Assembly (NCBI RefSeq): GCF_965638725.1
Contig: NC_134950.1
Span: 104,768,802 to 104,832,801, forward strand
Source of the DNA: Aptenodytes patagonicus
Lineage: Eukaryota > Chordata > Aves > Sphenisciformes > Spheniscidae
DNA: 64,000 nt
Reading direction: 5' to 3'
Under the pieces are notes generated by a model. The model worked only from the letters and a program-made list of their open reading frames with translations. It made no database searches and had not been told where the DNA came from. Shown here piece by piece: positions 24,696-38,751 of the stretch; the first letter of the stretch is position 1; every line of letters starts with the position of its first letter. A program made the translations under genes and the position numbers.

Positions 24696-27600
24696 ATTCT
24701 AGGCGTGAGCCAACCATGGATTTCGTGAAAAGTCTCTAGTCAAACAGGTTTCTCTATAAATCTAGTATTTCAGTTTGAAAGGAGGAATCGGCAATTGAAA
24801 CTCACCAGTCTCTTAATGCAGTCTGTGTTTTCAGCTTTCATAGGTGACGAAGTCACTTTGGTGCTGAATAAAAAGAGATTCCAGCACGCTAACGACAGGT
24901 ATGTGGTAACAGCTGTGCTCTTTCGCTTGCTGATAAAACATTTTGTGGTCCATGACTCAGTTCATACTTCCACAACTTAAATAAACCAGAACATACATGT
25001 TTGGAAGCTTCAGCTGAATCTGCGATAATTATCGTGGCTGACAACAGCATTGGAAGTAAAATTTTCTTCTGAAAAGAAAGTGCCTATCTTAGCAACGCAA
25101 TTGCAGTGTCCAAACATTAGCACTGAAAAGGTGGACAATGAAGAGCTCATCACATGCACACGATTAGAGAATGAAACAAAGTAGGTTTTGGTGCATCTGA
25201 CGTTTCACTGGCACTCATGAATTAGAAGTGCAAAAGCACATTGCACCCAATGCTTAAAAAGAAGACTGTAATCTTGGGGGAGAAGCAGATGAAGCAGCGC
25301 TAAAGAGAAAAAGATGAGAAGACTGGTGAGGTGAGGAGCTGTGTATTATTTATAAAGAAATCCAGCAAGAACAGGGGTGATGGGTAGCGATTCCTCACGA
25401 GGCACATGGCAGGACTGGGACACAGGGACATGCTGTCACTGCTGCCATTTGTCAGTTATTCCAGGTAGAGAGGGTCCTCAGCGCCGCCTTTTCAGGTTGG
25501 GAGGAATTTTGTTTACTGCTATTAGCTTTCACTGCTGTCGGGCTATCGGTACACGGGCAGCAGAGAGTCAAGCTGTCCTGACCTTTTCAATGGAGAGTTT
25601 TTAATTAAAAATTGTGCATGGAGGAAACGTGACATTTTAAGTTTTACAGTGAAGTTCACCGAAGGGGATGTGAGTGAGGGCTCCTGTAGCTATTACTGAG
25701 TCCCTTCTCTCCGCCTACCTTTTTCTTAACACTGTACTGGAAGTTCGCCTGAAAATCCAGCTGGAAAAGAACGCACAGGTTGGGCTTGTTTACCCAAAGT
25801 AGCTATATGGGTATACAGTTCTCCTTAAAACACACCCCACATGTAGATACACACATGCAAGTGTTGCTAAATTTTTGTCCAGAGGACAGCTGACCCGACA
25901 GGTAATGAATAGAGCTGATACAAGCACTAGGCGTTCGGTCACATTGCGCATCGCTGCTGCAGTACTGAACATGCTTTGACAGTACGAGAGAGGATGAGTC
26001 ATGCACGACATTACCCAGGTGTTAGGGAAAAAGAAAAACCCTCAAGGATCTTACTGAAGCTTGCTGGCATAGGAAATGCGTTTGGGATTTATCAGGGGCA
26101 GCAAAGCTGGTAACACTGTCATGGCTAACATTGCCACACACATTTCACCTCATTAAACCCTTGTTTCAGTTGCTGAGAGCTTTTCCAGAATTGAGACCTC
26201 CGGAGGCTGCAATCCTTCAACAGCAGAGAATCAGTGCCACAAAGGGCTTTTGCAGAAATACTGAGCAGAAAACTGCTATGCTACTATTAAGAACTCACGT
26301 ACTGGAAAGTGTAAGACGTGAGAAACATTTTCAAGATCCATTTCCTTGTAACGTTTTAACACCTTCAACCTTTGGTGCAGGAACTGAAGCATCAGCAAAA
26401 GAGCGGTGGAGATGTGCTTTTTGCTGTTCTCATGGAAAATGCCTGTGATATGGCCTCCAGCTGGGGAGCAGTGAGGGGCAGCCAGGCTCGCTGGGAACTT
26501 TCCAGTCAGGCTGAGGGCAATCTGTCCCTGCACATATCATTTCCCTACCACTTATCTTTTTCCCTTTTCCCATCCCCAACAAATTGCAGCGCACGCTCCA
26601 CTCCAGGACTGCCTGGGACTTCCCCTCCCGGGACTGGCTGCCATCACCTTTCCAAAGGGCACATTAATGGACTCCCTAGTGCAAATAAAATATGGCTTGA
26701 GCAGCCAAGCTCTTCTTTTTCCAACCCTCTGACCTCCCCACTCAAGAGGCTTCTTTCAGTTTCTTCATGCTCACCTTATTTCTTGCCCCTCTTCTAGCCT
26801 CATTTTGCTTAAAATTACAATGCAACCGTAGCCTGACACAATTTTCTCTGCAAGTGCAGTGAAAGAAATCACATTTTTCAGTGTGAGTGGTAATCACTGA
26901 CTTCATTTTTGTTAATGCATGCTCTCCTGAAGGTTAGATCTGCTTCCCCTACCACACTGTGCAGAAAAGGCTTCTCTTTAGTACCTGTTCTGTCCTCCCC
27001 CCTCCAGGCTGTCTTGACCCTTTATCTTCCATTTGTTCCCAGTGCACAGTGAATCACAGGCAAAGGCAGAGACGCAGAAATGTCCCCTCCTCCCAAGCTG
27101 ACTGTAAGCAGATTTAATAACCGGTTTCTGCTACAGCCTCAGCCTGCCATTTCCAAGTATGAGATTTTTAATCACACACAAGCGCAAGCAAACAGCTCTT
27201 CACGAAAGCGGCAGCAGCAGCAGAGCGGGGAGGCTGCGGCGTCCTGACCAGCGGCCAGCAGAGAGAGAGGTTTGGCAGGGGGAGAACAGCAGCAGAACCT
27301 GCAGACCGGGGAGGCTGTTCAGCCCCTGAGGACATGAAATCCAAGTGAGACAGCAAAAGACTGTAAGAACCTTAGTTGGATGCACTTTGCCAGCAGCTTT
27401 GTATCAAAGGGCTATTAGCAGAGCAACAATTTTGGTAAAATAAAGGAATTAGCACTTTGGCTCATTCATCATTCAGCACTGACCGGTCATCCTGCCATTA
27501 CACAGCAGGCTGCCCTCTCAGCTCACTGAACGTCAGGGGTAGCGAGAAAATACAATGCTCCCTGAGCGGGCTTTTGAGGCACAGCCTCACTCCCTCCTCA

Positions 27601-30600
27601 TCCCACCACTTCCACTGCCTAGAGAAGCAGCATCTCTACGGAGCATTACCCCGCGCTGGCCATTTGGGGTTAATGCCCACGCACCACTTACAGAAGCGAT
27701 GTTTGGGTTGTGCCAGGTCATCCCCATGGCACAGTTTGTCCCCGAGGAACATCATCGCAAATGGGGAGACCCACGTAGCCTCCTCCTATTTCCGATATTT
27801 AGAAACCACGCGTGCTCCTTCTGGAGCCTTCTGATGTCTGGGCAAACAATCCATCCACACCCTGATTTTCTTCAGCTCTTATCTGGATGCGCGGCAGACC
27901 ACACAGTGCGCGTTTCCTGCATTAGTTCACTTGATATACATTAAGCAGGGCAAAGCTCAGTTTTGCTGTCAGATAATTTACAGAGGGACTGCTATGAAAA
28001 CAATCTCTGCATATTAAGAGTAAGTCAGGCCAATACTTCTAATGGCCCCACAAACAGAAGAGACAGCATGCAAGTAACTGGTTTTATTGTTTTGCCTAAT
28101 CATTCGCAGCTGTTTTTTGCAGGCCCACTTTTCCATAATTTACCATTCATGGGTTTTTGCAAATAAAGATGGGAGATAATTTTTAAACACTGCTAATAAG
28201 CAAGTCAATTTAACAATGTACTAGATATGCTGCTCCAACATTTTCAGCCTCAAGACTCACAGCTTCAGGCCGTTGCCTAGCTAAAGGCACCCCCACAGTC
28301 TGAAGCTGGGAGGATGCTTGTTCAGCCAGCGAGAGGCCTTTCTGGAATGTCATTATTTCCCTGCATCTACTCGCCTAATGACTTCAGCATCTGCTGCCTT
28401 TTCTCTCCCTGCCTCCTTCAGGAACCTCGCGCTCTGTTATTTCCTTCCTCAGTCTCCACGTCTATTTTCGGCACAGCAGCAGGGGTGGGGTGAGAGGGAC
28501 CCCTGCCCCAGGCACGTCTTGGAGGAGGTGCAAAACGTGCCTGCCTGAAAAAAGCGGCACGGGGAGGCAGGTCTGCAGCACAGGCAGGAGGGAGATGAAG
28601 GGGGAGAGAGGTGAGCGGGAAGGAATCCCTGGGGGAGATCTGGCAAAATGCAGCATTTCAAGCATCAATATTGGTCATCTGTCAATGAAGACCAGAAGAG
28701 ATAGTCAGTGAATATTGAAAGCACAGAAAAACTTGCTGGAGGTCTAAAACCTGTGACCAGAACAACATAAATACGGTGGACAAAATCTTCATGGAAGTAG
28801 ACATTTAAAAAAAAACAAACCCCAACTTTTAACATCAATATTCTGTTCACCACAGATGGCTAGACAAGCATGAGGACCTTGTTCTTGGACAAGTGCATTG
28901 TCCCCAGTGTGAGAACACATTTTTCCCTTTAATATACTATAATAAAGAAATCTCTTCTGATAGCTCTTGCTCAGACTGGGTTCAGCTCTCACCTGACCCC
29001 TTGCAAAGGGATTTCTCCTGAAATCGGAGCAAGGTTGTGCCAAGAAAAAAAATCACTTACTTCAAAGACTGCTGAACACTTTGCCACTATCTCTGAGAAG
29101 CACAGGTTGTCAGAGAGTTCCCCAGTATCCATCACATAGAGGCTGGTTGGCTCTCTGGCTCACCACTTTGCAAGGCCACAACCAAGTGGGCTCATCTGCA
29201 TCTCCATCTGCATCTCCCCTTGCAAAGCAGAGGTGACTGAGCTGGCCCAGAGCAAGGCACACCATCAATGCAAAGCAGAGCAGAGGCAGTCGCTGAGACC
29301 CAGTATAGCCACAGGAGCCGGTGCCAGCTCCTTTCAGCTCTGTCCTGTAGCTGAGCTCTGAGGCTAAGGGCAGCTCCAGCATTTTTCCAAAACCACCATA
29401 GAAGCCACGTGAATTTCCACATGCCCTGAGAGCCAAGGTCTCAGATTTCCCCGGGTAAGACATCACTGTCTCTTGGAGTACTTACGACACGGGCTGTGGT
29501 AGGAGCTTGGTCCCTCGGAGTGAACACCCGTTAGAGAGATGATTGCAGCACATGTAACCAGCCCCTGCGTAGCTCAAAATCACAAAAGAATGGACTGCAA
29601 CTAGCTTGTACTGACCTCCAGGCGGTCATGCAACTGTGGAAAGCGATAGGTTGAGTTAGTTGGTTTAAACATGTCTTGTGTTTAACTACATGTCTACATG
29701 AGCTGCCATCAAATCTTTGCCCTGACATGGAGCATTCTCTGGGTCTTCTGCCCTACCACCATCCCTCCAGCAGCAGGGACTGCCCTCTGAGGAGTGCCCC
29801 AGCGTTGGCCTCTGAACCAAACTGCTCTTTCTCCAGAGACCACACATGCTTAGCCTAAGGTATGAGAGGAAAGCATCCTCCAGGTCACGGAGAAGTTCAT
29901 CTGCCTGAACCCATGGCAAAAACCAAAGGCCTCGGCTCAAAAGTAGCTCCAGAGCTGATAGCCAGATCGTTTTCTCTCTGCAGATGCATGCATGGCATAC
30001 ATGTTGAGAGGGCTCTGGTCCCTGTCTGGTATGCTGCCAAGTCTATTCATACAGGCTGTCTGCAAGCAACCCAGCAGGCAGGCATACAGAAGGCAGTTCC
30101 CAAACCACTCTCCAAGAGCAGCGTAGACCAGGCCACTGAGTCCTCACCTTCAAAACACTCAGCTGTGGATGACACAGATGTTGGTTTAGAAGAACACCAA
30201 AGTATACACCAAAGTATCTCCAGATCTGCTTCTGCCAGGAGGCTGCTGGCTGTGTCTCCCGCACATGTCACACCTGCATTCAGGCACGCACACAGCAAAG
30301 CGCAGAAACCTGACGTGTGAAAGACTACAATCTGCATCCCACGTGTAAGGGAATTAATATAGCACAGGCTGATTGCACGTAAGCAGGGGTAAGCGGTAGA
30401 GGGGGCAGAGCTGCTGGGAGCACCACGTTCCAGGGAAATGAGCCATGGGTGGATGGAGCTGAATACCCACGGATACACATGCTGCTGAGACGCCTGACAC
30501 ATCCATCGCTCCTTTCAGTACGGGAGCCCTGGTAGGGAAGTGTTATGCATAGTCCTTTTCATTTCCTGGTGGAAGCAACAGGCTTCCAGAGAAGTGGGCA

Positions 30601-32140
30601 TTTGTCTGAAAGCAGCAGCAAACATTACTAGGTCAATCAGCACGCTGCGGTCTCCTTCCCTCGCCCACCAGCCAGGCACCTGCCCACCCCCCAGCAGCCA
30701 AGTTCAGGGGCCCTTCGCAGGGCGATGGCTCTCCCTGCTGTGGAGCTGCAGCAGTATATCTCAGTGTGGATAAGTGTTAGTAAGTGAAAAAAACCTAACA
30801 CTGACCTTAAGGCCTTTGAGATGAACTACCCACCCCTCCCCAAAAAAACCCCACACCTTTTATGCAAAAAAACCTCTGCTTCAGTTTGCCTACAGAAACT
30901 CGCACTTGAGAAGGCTCTGCCAGGGAAAGGCTCCAATCCCCATGAGTGGGCGCGATGCTACCGCAGCAGATGGCTGCCTCTGTTTACACACATGGGCCCA
31001 TCTGCAAGCATCAGATGTGCTTCGGGGTGAGGTCCCCAGCCAGAAGCACCCAAGAGGTTTTGGTACCCTACCTTCCCTGTCCTGGGATAAGCCACTTATA
31101 ACCACATGGTCAGGATGCTTTGAACGATGACCTCTTTGGTCATCTTGAACTAGGCCTTCTGTTGCATGAAAAGGAGAAATAGCCTTCATCCACTTCTCTT
31201 TCTCTGCAGAGAGACTACTTTTAAACAGTGGATGCAAATCCTAGCTCTTGGGTTACCAAGTTAATTCCTGTTTGGTGCTAACTCTGGGGCAGTGGGAGCA
31301 ATAAGAGAATGGCAGGGGAAGGTGTAAAGCTCAGGCTTCTCTGAGGATGCCAGCTTTGCACCAACAATCTCTAATCGAGAAATAACATGGAGCACAGGCA
31401 TTATTTTTAGAAATATCGTTTCTCACAACCAAGCTGGAAGAAGCAAATGCAGCAGAGAAACTGAAGGACGCAGAGATGATACGCAGTAATGAAACCGTGA
31501 CCTGTGGCAGTAGAGGAAACAAGGGCAACTTCTGCATGAGGATACCGAGCTGGGTATCCAAAGCGCAGCAGCAGCATGACTGCTCATCTCTGACACCACT
31601 TCATCACTGAGGCAGAGGGGTTTAAATCAGGCAAATCTCTAGTCAAATCAGAAGTCTTTCCCAACTAAGGCAAGCAGAAAAACCTACATATCACTGAGGT
31701 CCGAAGATACTTTCTTCCCTCAAGAGCAGGAGAATCCACTCACCCACGTGAGCTCAAAGACAAAGGGATGGTACCCATCCCCTAAGTACTCGCAAATAAA
31801 ATAGCCATTCTCTCCTACCTCAAGCATTGACTTTGTGGTCTCCTAAATCCCAGCTCCTTGCTTCTGTGACATTCAACTGGTTCTTCCATGAAGCTGCTTC
31901 AGCTGAAGGCTGTGGTAATTATCCCCACCCCCTGCCAGGGCTGGCTGTTCCCAGCCTCTCAAGCAGGAGTCCCAAAGACTCCCACCAGCTTATCTCCTCC
32001 CAGGCAGCCACAGTTCCCAGGCTGCAGTTGTGAGAAACGGGGGGGCTGAGCCTCATTCACTCAATTCACCTGTGCTGGGAAAGTGAGCCAAGGCCAGGAG
32101 TAAGGGGCACAGCCAGCCAGCACAGCTCCACAAGAGGTAC

Positions 32141-32164
32141 GGCTATGGCTACGGCTACGGCTAC
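32141..32164. repeat. GGCTAC hexamer repeat (4 copies)
   Basis: GGCTAT followed by three GGCTAC units. One frame would read as alternating Gly-Tyr, but there is no start, splice context or longer repeat around it, so it is called as a simple repeat. Confidence 0.8.
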
Positions 32165-35100
32165 AGCAGGGTTGAAGTCTGCAGGGAGGAGGCTGCTTCT
32201 CCCCAGGAAGGGAAGGGAGGGAAGCAGGGCAGACCACAGCCAGCGGTACCGGCCACACTGCCAGAGCCAATTCTGACCCCACACCCCTGAGAGCCAGAGT
32301 TGCCATGTCACGAGTTTCACCTGGGAAGCAGCTGGATCAGCCGCCAGCATGCAGCGGGTGTACTCACGGTGTGGGCAAGTCTTGCTCAGCTACAGGAGAA
32401 AAGGGGGGTTGGGAGCAGTTTTCTTAATGACTAATTTCAGTAAGATTACTTTCTTAAAAAAACAAACTTGCTTAAAAATAAATGATGTAAACTTAGTGTT
32501 TTTCAGCATCTTGACAGGATCTGTCCTACCAGATAATGCATCGGATTTGTCTGTGAGTACGAGATTCCTAGCAATGCTTTTTCATTCTGTGGAGTTGAAC
32601 AGTTTTTGAAGGAGGAGGAAACTCAAATATTTTCATATTTGAAAGCTGACAAGGTTTTGGGGTTTTTTTTCAGTTTCTGATATAGATAGTATGAGAAAGA
32701 AGAGAGAAGGAATGGCCCTAAAAAGATTTGAAACCAATGCAGTGAGTCTTAAGGAATGTAGTTTCCCTTAGACTTATAAAACCTTTTGTTCAGTGTCTCA
32801 ACACAGTCTCCCACTATGGGAAAAATGTGATTTTACTCCAAATGGTGAGGCTTGAAGTGCTTTAGACCTAGGGGCAAAAGTCACTCTCATCGTCAGTTTA
32901 CAACGCAAGCGCCAATTTGATCTGTAACACCCACGTTGACTCTGCCTCCCTTCCTGCATGCAGCCTGCCAGAGGATGCTCCTCGTACCACTACAGCCTCC
33001 GCAGCCCTGACACCCGAAGGCCGAACCATTGACTGTAGAAAAGTTTGGGTTGGTGGTGCTAGGGCCCTCCTCTGTTTGGGCACCCTCCCCTTTATTTGAG
33101 CTGACCCAATCCAATTACCTCCCAGTCCCTTTCTAACTTTTCCCCACACCCCTCAGGGAGCCTCACACATCCAATGTTCCTCAGGAAACAGGCTGAAGGA
33201 GAAGGAAACCCAAACCACAAGTAGCACAGTGAAGAAAAACCACACAACTCTATAGATAACATGCTTTTTGTTAACAAAAGCATCCTGCCACTTTACAGTA
33301 CAGGTTTTGATTTACATACCACCTCTGCAAGCTATACTTCATTTCAGGCTTGTTTAAAAAAAATAAGTGCCTAACTTTGTAGCAAGGGTAGCTACAGAAT
33401 AACTCTTAGTGTTCCTTTTCTTCCTCTCTGAACAGACAAGAGGCAATCAGACCGTGCTGAAGAGGGAACAACATTTTGGACGCGGCCCACCATTCATCCA
33501 ACACCACTGGAAGTTGTTACAGGGTCAACAGTGCTTTGGTATTATGTTATTTATGCTTTATTGCATGCTATTACTGCCTTTTGCAAGCGCCAGCCAAAGT
33601 TTCCCCTTCCTGTGAAAGTCAGCTTCTTCAAAGTAGGAGAGGAAGGGGAAGGAGTTTGAAGCAGATCCCAAGTGGACGTTATCCTTCCACATCATCCAAT
33701 TTTAGGCTAATTCTTAAGCTGCCTCTTCCATTAAGGGTGACTCAGTCAGGATCTCTGATATTTTGTATCATCCTCTGGAGGGCAATTTTTCTCCAGTCAC
33801 GACCCGGAGAGCCTAGAGGACCGGAGCCAGTATAACCACTGAGGCCAAATGTGTTAAGTGCGGTGGTTTGAAGACCTGGCTGGTGCTTTTTTGCACACCT
33901 GGAAGCCTGGAACAGGGCAGGACCACTCTCCTGGAAATCACCAGTGTTGAGGCTGTAACTTGGGTGTTCAGGAGAGGAATTTAGCCTCAGACAAAACTTC
34001 TTCATGTTTTATTTTGGAGTACGGAAAAAGTAAATGCCTTCAAAAATGATTCTACAGAAGCAGCTGGGATTAGGAGCTTGACTTCACCTGCTGCACACGC
34101 GTATCAGTGCCAGCACAAAGGCCGGGGTCCAGAATGTGAGAGTGAGCGTCCAGGCAAACAATTCTTGCAGAAGAGAGACCTGACATTGGTTTTCACATTG
34201 AAATGTGTGGACACTAATCAGAGAGTTCACAGTATAAATCGTATGCATACAACCTGTGCCTTTGAAAATCTATTAACCGTAATCAAGAATCTACATGTTC
34301 TTGATATACAGAACTGTGAATCATTTTATAGAGAATTAGATTCCTTCTAGTTTATAACAAACGAGATTTTGAAACCTTTTTAGGATTAGAGAGTAGAAGC
34401 TCTCAGCTAATAAAACCTGTATTTTTAATTAAATTTCAGTCCCACTGAGGACAAGGGAAAAGTATAATTGAATTAGGGATTCATTTATAAAATCGCAAAT
34501 ATTAGAGCTAAGTATCATCACAGCTGTAGGTGACTGCAAGAAAAATATGAACATTTAAAGGCATTCCTAGTAACCACATATGTTGTCGGAAGTCTGCATA
34601 CTGTTTCAAAATACCCCTTTGTTTAAATCAGATGTTCCCTGCACTGTAGCTAGTACTAAAGAGCTTTACAAGTTTTGGTATCACATGTTGTAGTAAAGAC
34701 TTGTACTTTCTTTCGTCAATTTTCCAAATCCTGTCCACTTCCTTAGGACCCATGTAGCTCCCAGTCGGTTTTAGGCTGCTATTTCCATTTTACTTCAGGG
34801 CTTCACGCATTCTGAGATTGGCTCAGCAAAGCACCAAAGTATACACATAACTTAAAAAGATATGTCACCCGTTTTATGAGGTTAGTTATTACTAGATTTA
34901 GCTATATTTTCTTGTATAATTATAGCAAGCTTCAGCTACAATCAATAATACTTTTCCCATCACTAACAATGTAACAAGATTATTATATGTGCACATTATT
35001 TATGTGTGCAGTATGTGTGAACACCCAGCAAATGCATTCAATTACAGTGTTCACACACATGCCTGTAAGTTAACGCATACAAATATGCACATGCACAGTA

Positions 35101-35593
35101 ATCTAAAGATAGCGGACGGCTTCACTGTCTATTGCCATGTCTAAAGCACTTCTTTTGATTAAAACTTAGACTGAAGGCTATCGGTCACCCAAAACAGTAC
35201 ATCCTTGAGCTGCATCCCATTAAATCATTTTGCCTGCTACACTTAATAAATATGCCCTTCCTCAAGATCCTTCATTTTGTACTTACATTTATTATCTAAC
35301 GGTTATTTTAATGTACCTTTGGGATAATCAATCAAAATACCCAAGCAACAATCCTTTCCCCATATTTTCAAGTAATCAGAATAGTTACACTTATTCTTTT
35401 TTTCTTCTGCACGCAGGTTTATTTTGCTTTGCTTTAGATGAGACTGAGCAGGGATTATATTTTCCTCACTTTCACCCACTTCTTTCTGGAAACTAACTTT
35501 ATTTTGGCTCTGATATGTCAAAGCACCGAAGCATTAGATAAAATTTAATGAAAACTGCAGTCCCATGGGATTTAAGCATATGCATTAATCCTT

Positions 35594-35616
35594 TGCTGAA
35601 ATTAGGAATTTCAGCA
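35594..35616. repeat. Perfect inverted repeat, 10-bp arms
   Basis: TGCTGAAATT (35594-35603), spacer AGG, then AATTTCAGCA (35607-35616). The arms are perfect reverse complements. It could be a cruciform or a dyad protein-binding site; it lies beyond the likely end of the DCDC2 3' UTR. Confidence 0.9.
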
Positions 35617-36024
35617 GGGAGACATCTAGAAGAGTTTTGGTAGTTTTCTCAAGCATTGCCAGTGAACAGATAAAACTCATGTTATTTGCTGAGTATCAGC
35701 TGAACAGTATATACATACCGATAATCCAGTCCTAACCCGAATGATGACAATAAAAACCAGTGGCCAGTTCAACTGCGCTGTTATTCTTAGATTTGTAACT
35801 TAGATTTATAACTATGTTACAGCTAAATTGTCAGCATATTTTCTTACACAGTTGCAATACGAAAACTACCAAATCTGTTGTTTTTTTTTAAAGTTCTAGT
35901 TATGGGAGAATCCTATCAGCTGCAAAATCACCAGGTTTATAAAGTCAGTCACCCAAAGATAGACTTAACATCAAACAGGCCTTGATATGAGACAAAACAC
36001 AGGAATATCTGTATGCCAGTTCTC

Positions 36025-36030
36025 TTTAAT
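36025..36030 (-). terminator. Candidate DCDC2 distal poly(A) signal
   Basis: On the - strand this reads ATTAAA, the commonest variant signal, with a CA-containing cleavage region and a GT-rich downstream element at suitable spacing. Confidence 0.4.
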
Positions 36031-38359
36031 AGCAAATTATTTAAACAAAAAACACCAAAATAAGAAAACAAGTCTTATAAAAACCTCAGAACTGTTGCAT
36101 ATAACTGTAATAAAATAACATCATATAAGCTTAACAAAATAATGTTTTCTCATGTAAAACTGAGTTAAGCCATCACACACAGCAAATCCAGACAGAAAAA
36201 CTATTAGCAAGACCACCTGTATGCTTCTTGTTTAATTTCTACTTTAACATCAGAATTATTTGTTATGCATAAACTAATTTCTCTATATAAAAGAACCTGA
36301 TACAAATTCATGTTGTCACTGTTGTAAGGTGAATGATAAAATGGTTATCTCTCTATTTCCAAAAAGTCTGATTTGCTATTCTGAAGGACTATGTCCTGTC
36401 TTTCTTACAAGAAAACAGAGGGGAAAACATTTTAAAGGCTGAATAACACTCATAGGGATTAAAATGTTCATATTACACTTCCCTAGAATTTAGTTTAAGC
36501 TTTTAAATTACTCTTATTGATATCTGTACGTGTTTTAAGCCTGGAAGACACAGAACATTTGGGGAAAAGGGAAGAAATGACAGAAACTGTTGGTGGACAG
36601 AAGCTATAAATAGAAACCAAAGGGAGAAAAGTATCACCATACAAATCCCTCAGTTTCTTCTAAATATTGTTTCTAGGTACAACATTTTGAGGCAAATGTT
36701 CTCCAAATTAAGTATCTCCATCAGATATTTTTGGGTGTCGATTTAACCTCAAACTTTTGAGGATGAAGAACATCTCAGAGGTTGTTCAAGTCTTAATGTG
36801 CAATAAGATGACAGCAAGTAGAGTCCTGTATTTGGTACACCATTAACTTCTAGCAAAGAGCCCATTCATAGCAATGTCAATACAAGATTACTGTAATTTG
36901 TCTTGATTCAGCAACACGTTTAAGCCCGTGCTTACTGGTAAGCATATGAGCTATTCCGCTCTAAGTGAGCAAAGACACAGCGTTAGCCATTTTCCTTGGT
37001 CAGCTTTCCACAGAAGGTTCAGCGGGTAAATTCCCCTAAGCTCCCCGAGGAGACAGAGCTGCCTTCTCTGGCTGGTTAAGTATTGTGTGAGGGCTTTTAA
37101 TGCTGCTGCATATATTATTCCAGTGCAGGATTAACTATAAAGGTGCCTAGAGGATTTCTGTGTGTCATTTTTCCTCACTAGCACATACACTTATTTTATT
37201 CTTTCTGTTGGGGGGCGAGGGAGAAGGGTTGGTTGTTTTTTACTTCTGCTTAACTTTAAATGTCGTCTTAAATCCCAGTAAAATCAAAGATATTTGAGCA
37301 TAGGCTTAATTGCTGTATCAAATAAAAGAAGTGTAAATACTTGCTTAAGAGCTTGCCTAAATTAGGAGCTTGTTTTGAACTGATGACAAACGTAATATTC
37401 CGTCAGATCCTTGTCAGACAGTTCAACAAAGGACACACGAATCATAGACAATTCAGAGATGCCTCAGGGCAAACTGTTCTAACCCTGTTCCTATGGTTTT
37501 TAACATTATGTTTTTTATACTTACATTGCCAATACTCAGAAACATGCTGAAGGATCTCTACGTATTTCTACTCCATTGGAAAAATATATTTAATAGTTAG
37601 TAGAAAAAGTGAAGATGTTTGTATGAGTTTCAGTCATGGCAAGTGGTTCTTTACATTCCTCAAACAATGCTTCAAGTTCAATTTGTTCATAAATGCAATT
37701 TTTGTCTTAATGGCATGAAATCAACAAAAATGACATTTAGTTTCTCATAGTAATAATTTACCACCATTAACGATAAGGAAACCCACTATTTCTTTTGTAT
37801 AATTAATGAAATTACGCTCAGGGCTGTATTTCTGTGAACTACAAATTATTCCCATTACTAACAGAGAAACGATAAGAGCAATGGAATTGGTGTCATTAAG
37901 AGAACTAATACTGTGGATCAATGCCTTATTTACTAATGCAAACTAAACCACAGCCTATCAGGAGCCTGCTTGCTCAAAAAGATGGTGATACACTTCCAAC
38001 CATTAAGGCTATGTAAAGGATTCATAAATGCAGCAATTGTTGCCGATTTTTACAGAAAACTGGCAGGCTCATCCTACCGTGTTTCATATTAAAATGGCTC
38101 CATTGACAGCAATGGTTTCATGGCAATTTCAGTCTGAAGCCAGACCTATTCATTTTTTTTCATTAGTAAGTTAAATTTCACATAGACTGAATTGCAAATC
38201 CATCCAAACTCAACTCTTGAAACTAACCTGCTACATACTGTTCCTCTACTTTTTTTCCCACTATGATAGCAATTCACTGTTTAGTGAATCAGTGCAGGAC
38301 AATCAACAAAACTTCTTGCTGTAAATGGGAACAAGCTGCAGTATTGTAGGCTGTCTACA

Positions 38360-38398
38360 TACATTCATAGTGCCAAATAAGTGCTATGTATGAATGTA
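38360..38398 (-). repeat. Inverted repeat in the DCDC2 3' UTR
   Basis: TACATTCATA (38360-38369) and TATGAATGTA (38389-38398) are perfect reverse complements. The 19-base loop contains a further CATAG/CTATG pairing option. In the transcript it could form a small hairpin; the stem is too short to claim a microRNA. Confidence 0.75.
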
Positions 38399-38745
38399 AA
38401 AACTAATGATTCTAATTAATATATTGAAAATCCACTATTTAGTAACATTAGGATTGACACCTCATTATAGTACACCATTTTTTGTGGGCATAAGTCCATT
38501 AAGTGAGGAATGTATTCTAATTATATCTTAATATTATGCCTGGAAATCATATATATCATGTGGAATTTTAAAGGAAAAACTACATAAGTCCTCATTAAAA
38601 CTAAAAAATTGTTTCTCTTTTCTGAACAAATCTGCAAAGAAGTTTTGACATTGAACGTGGGTGGGGTTTTTTTCCTTTTCTGGAACAATGTCATTTTTGT
38701 GGTTATTCTATTACTGCTAACCATCTTATACCACAGAATAGTTCA

Positions 38746-38751
38746 TTTATT
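38746..38751 (-). terminator. Candidate DCDC2 proximal poly(A) signal
   Basis: On the - strand this reads AATAAA, about 265 bases after the DCDC2 stop codon. It would give a short 3' UTR. Confidence 0.35.

Larger units (their letters stand above)
23545..24715 (+). other. NRSN1 3' UTR (approximate end)
   Basis: Non-coding sequence after the NRSN1 stop. The two best poly(A) signals are AATAAA at 24225-24230, followed by a GT-rich stretch (TGTGTATCTTTGGTTTGATG), and AATAAA at 24690-24695. Use of the second gives a UTR of about 1.17 kb. Further AATAAA copies at 24867-24872 and 24980-24985 could extend it. The exact end cannot be set from sequence alone. Confidence 0.55.
24716..36004. other. Intergenic DNA between NRSN1 and DCDC2
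   Basis: Spacer between two tail-to-tail genes. No coding exon is supported: open frames are short and overlap on both strands, particularly in the more GC-rich part (26.3-33.2 kb). It holds a GGCTAC repeat at 32.14 kb and a 10-bp-arm palindrome at 35.6 kb. No RNA gene was recognised. Confidence 0.65.

Noticed and set aside
26131-26797. Overlapping frames of 105 and 141 codons on +
   Set aside because: No recognised domain, no splice or promoter context, and equally long frames lie on the other strand.
27205-27225. GCA triplet run
   Set aside because: Only four units, not in a supported exon.
32061-32350. Gly-Tyr repeat coding potential at the GGCTAC repeat, reminiscent of keratin-associated proteins
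   Set aside because: Only four units, no start codon or splice context, and surrounding frames are not Gly/Tyr-rich.
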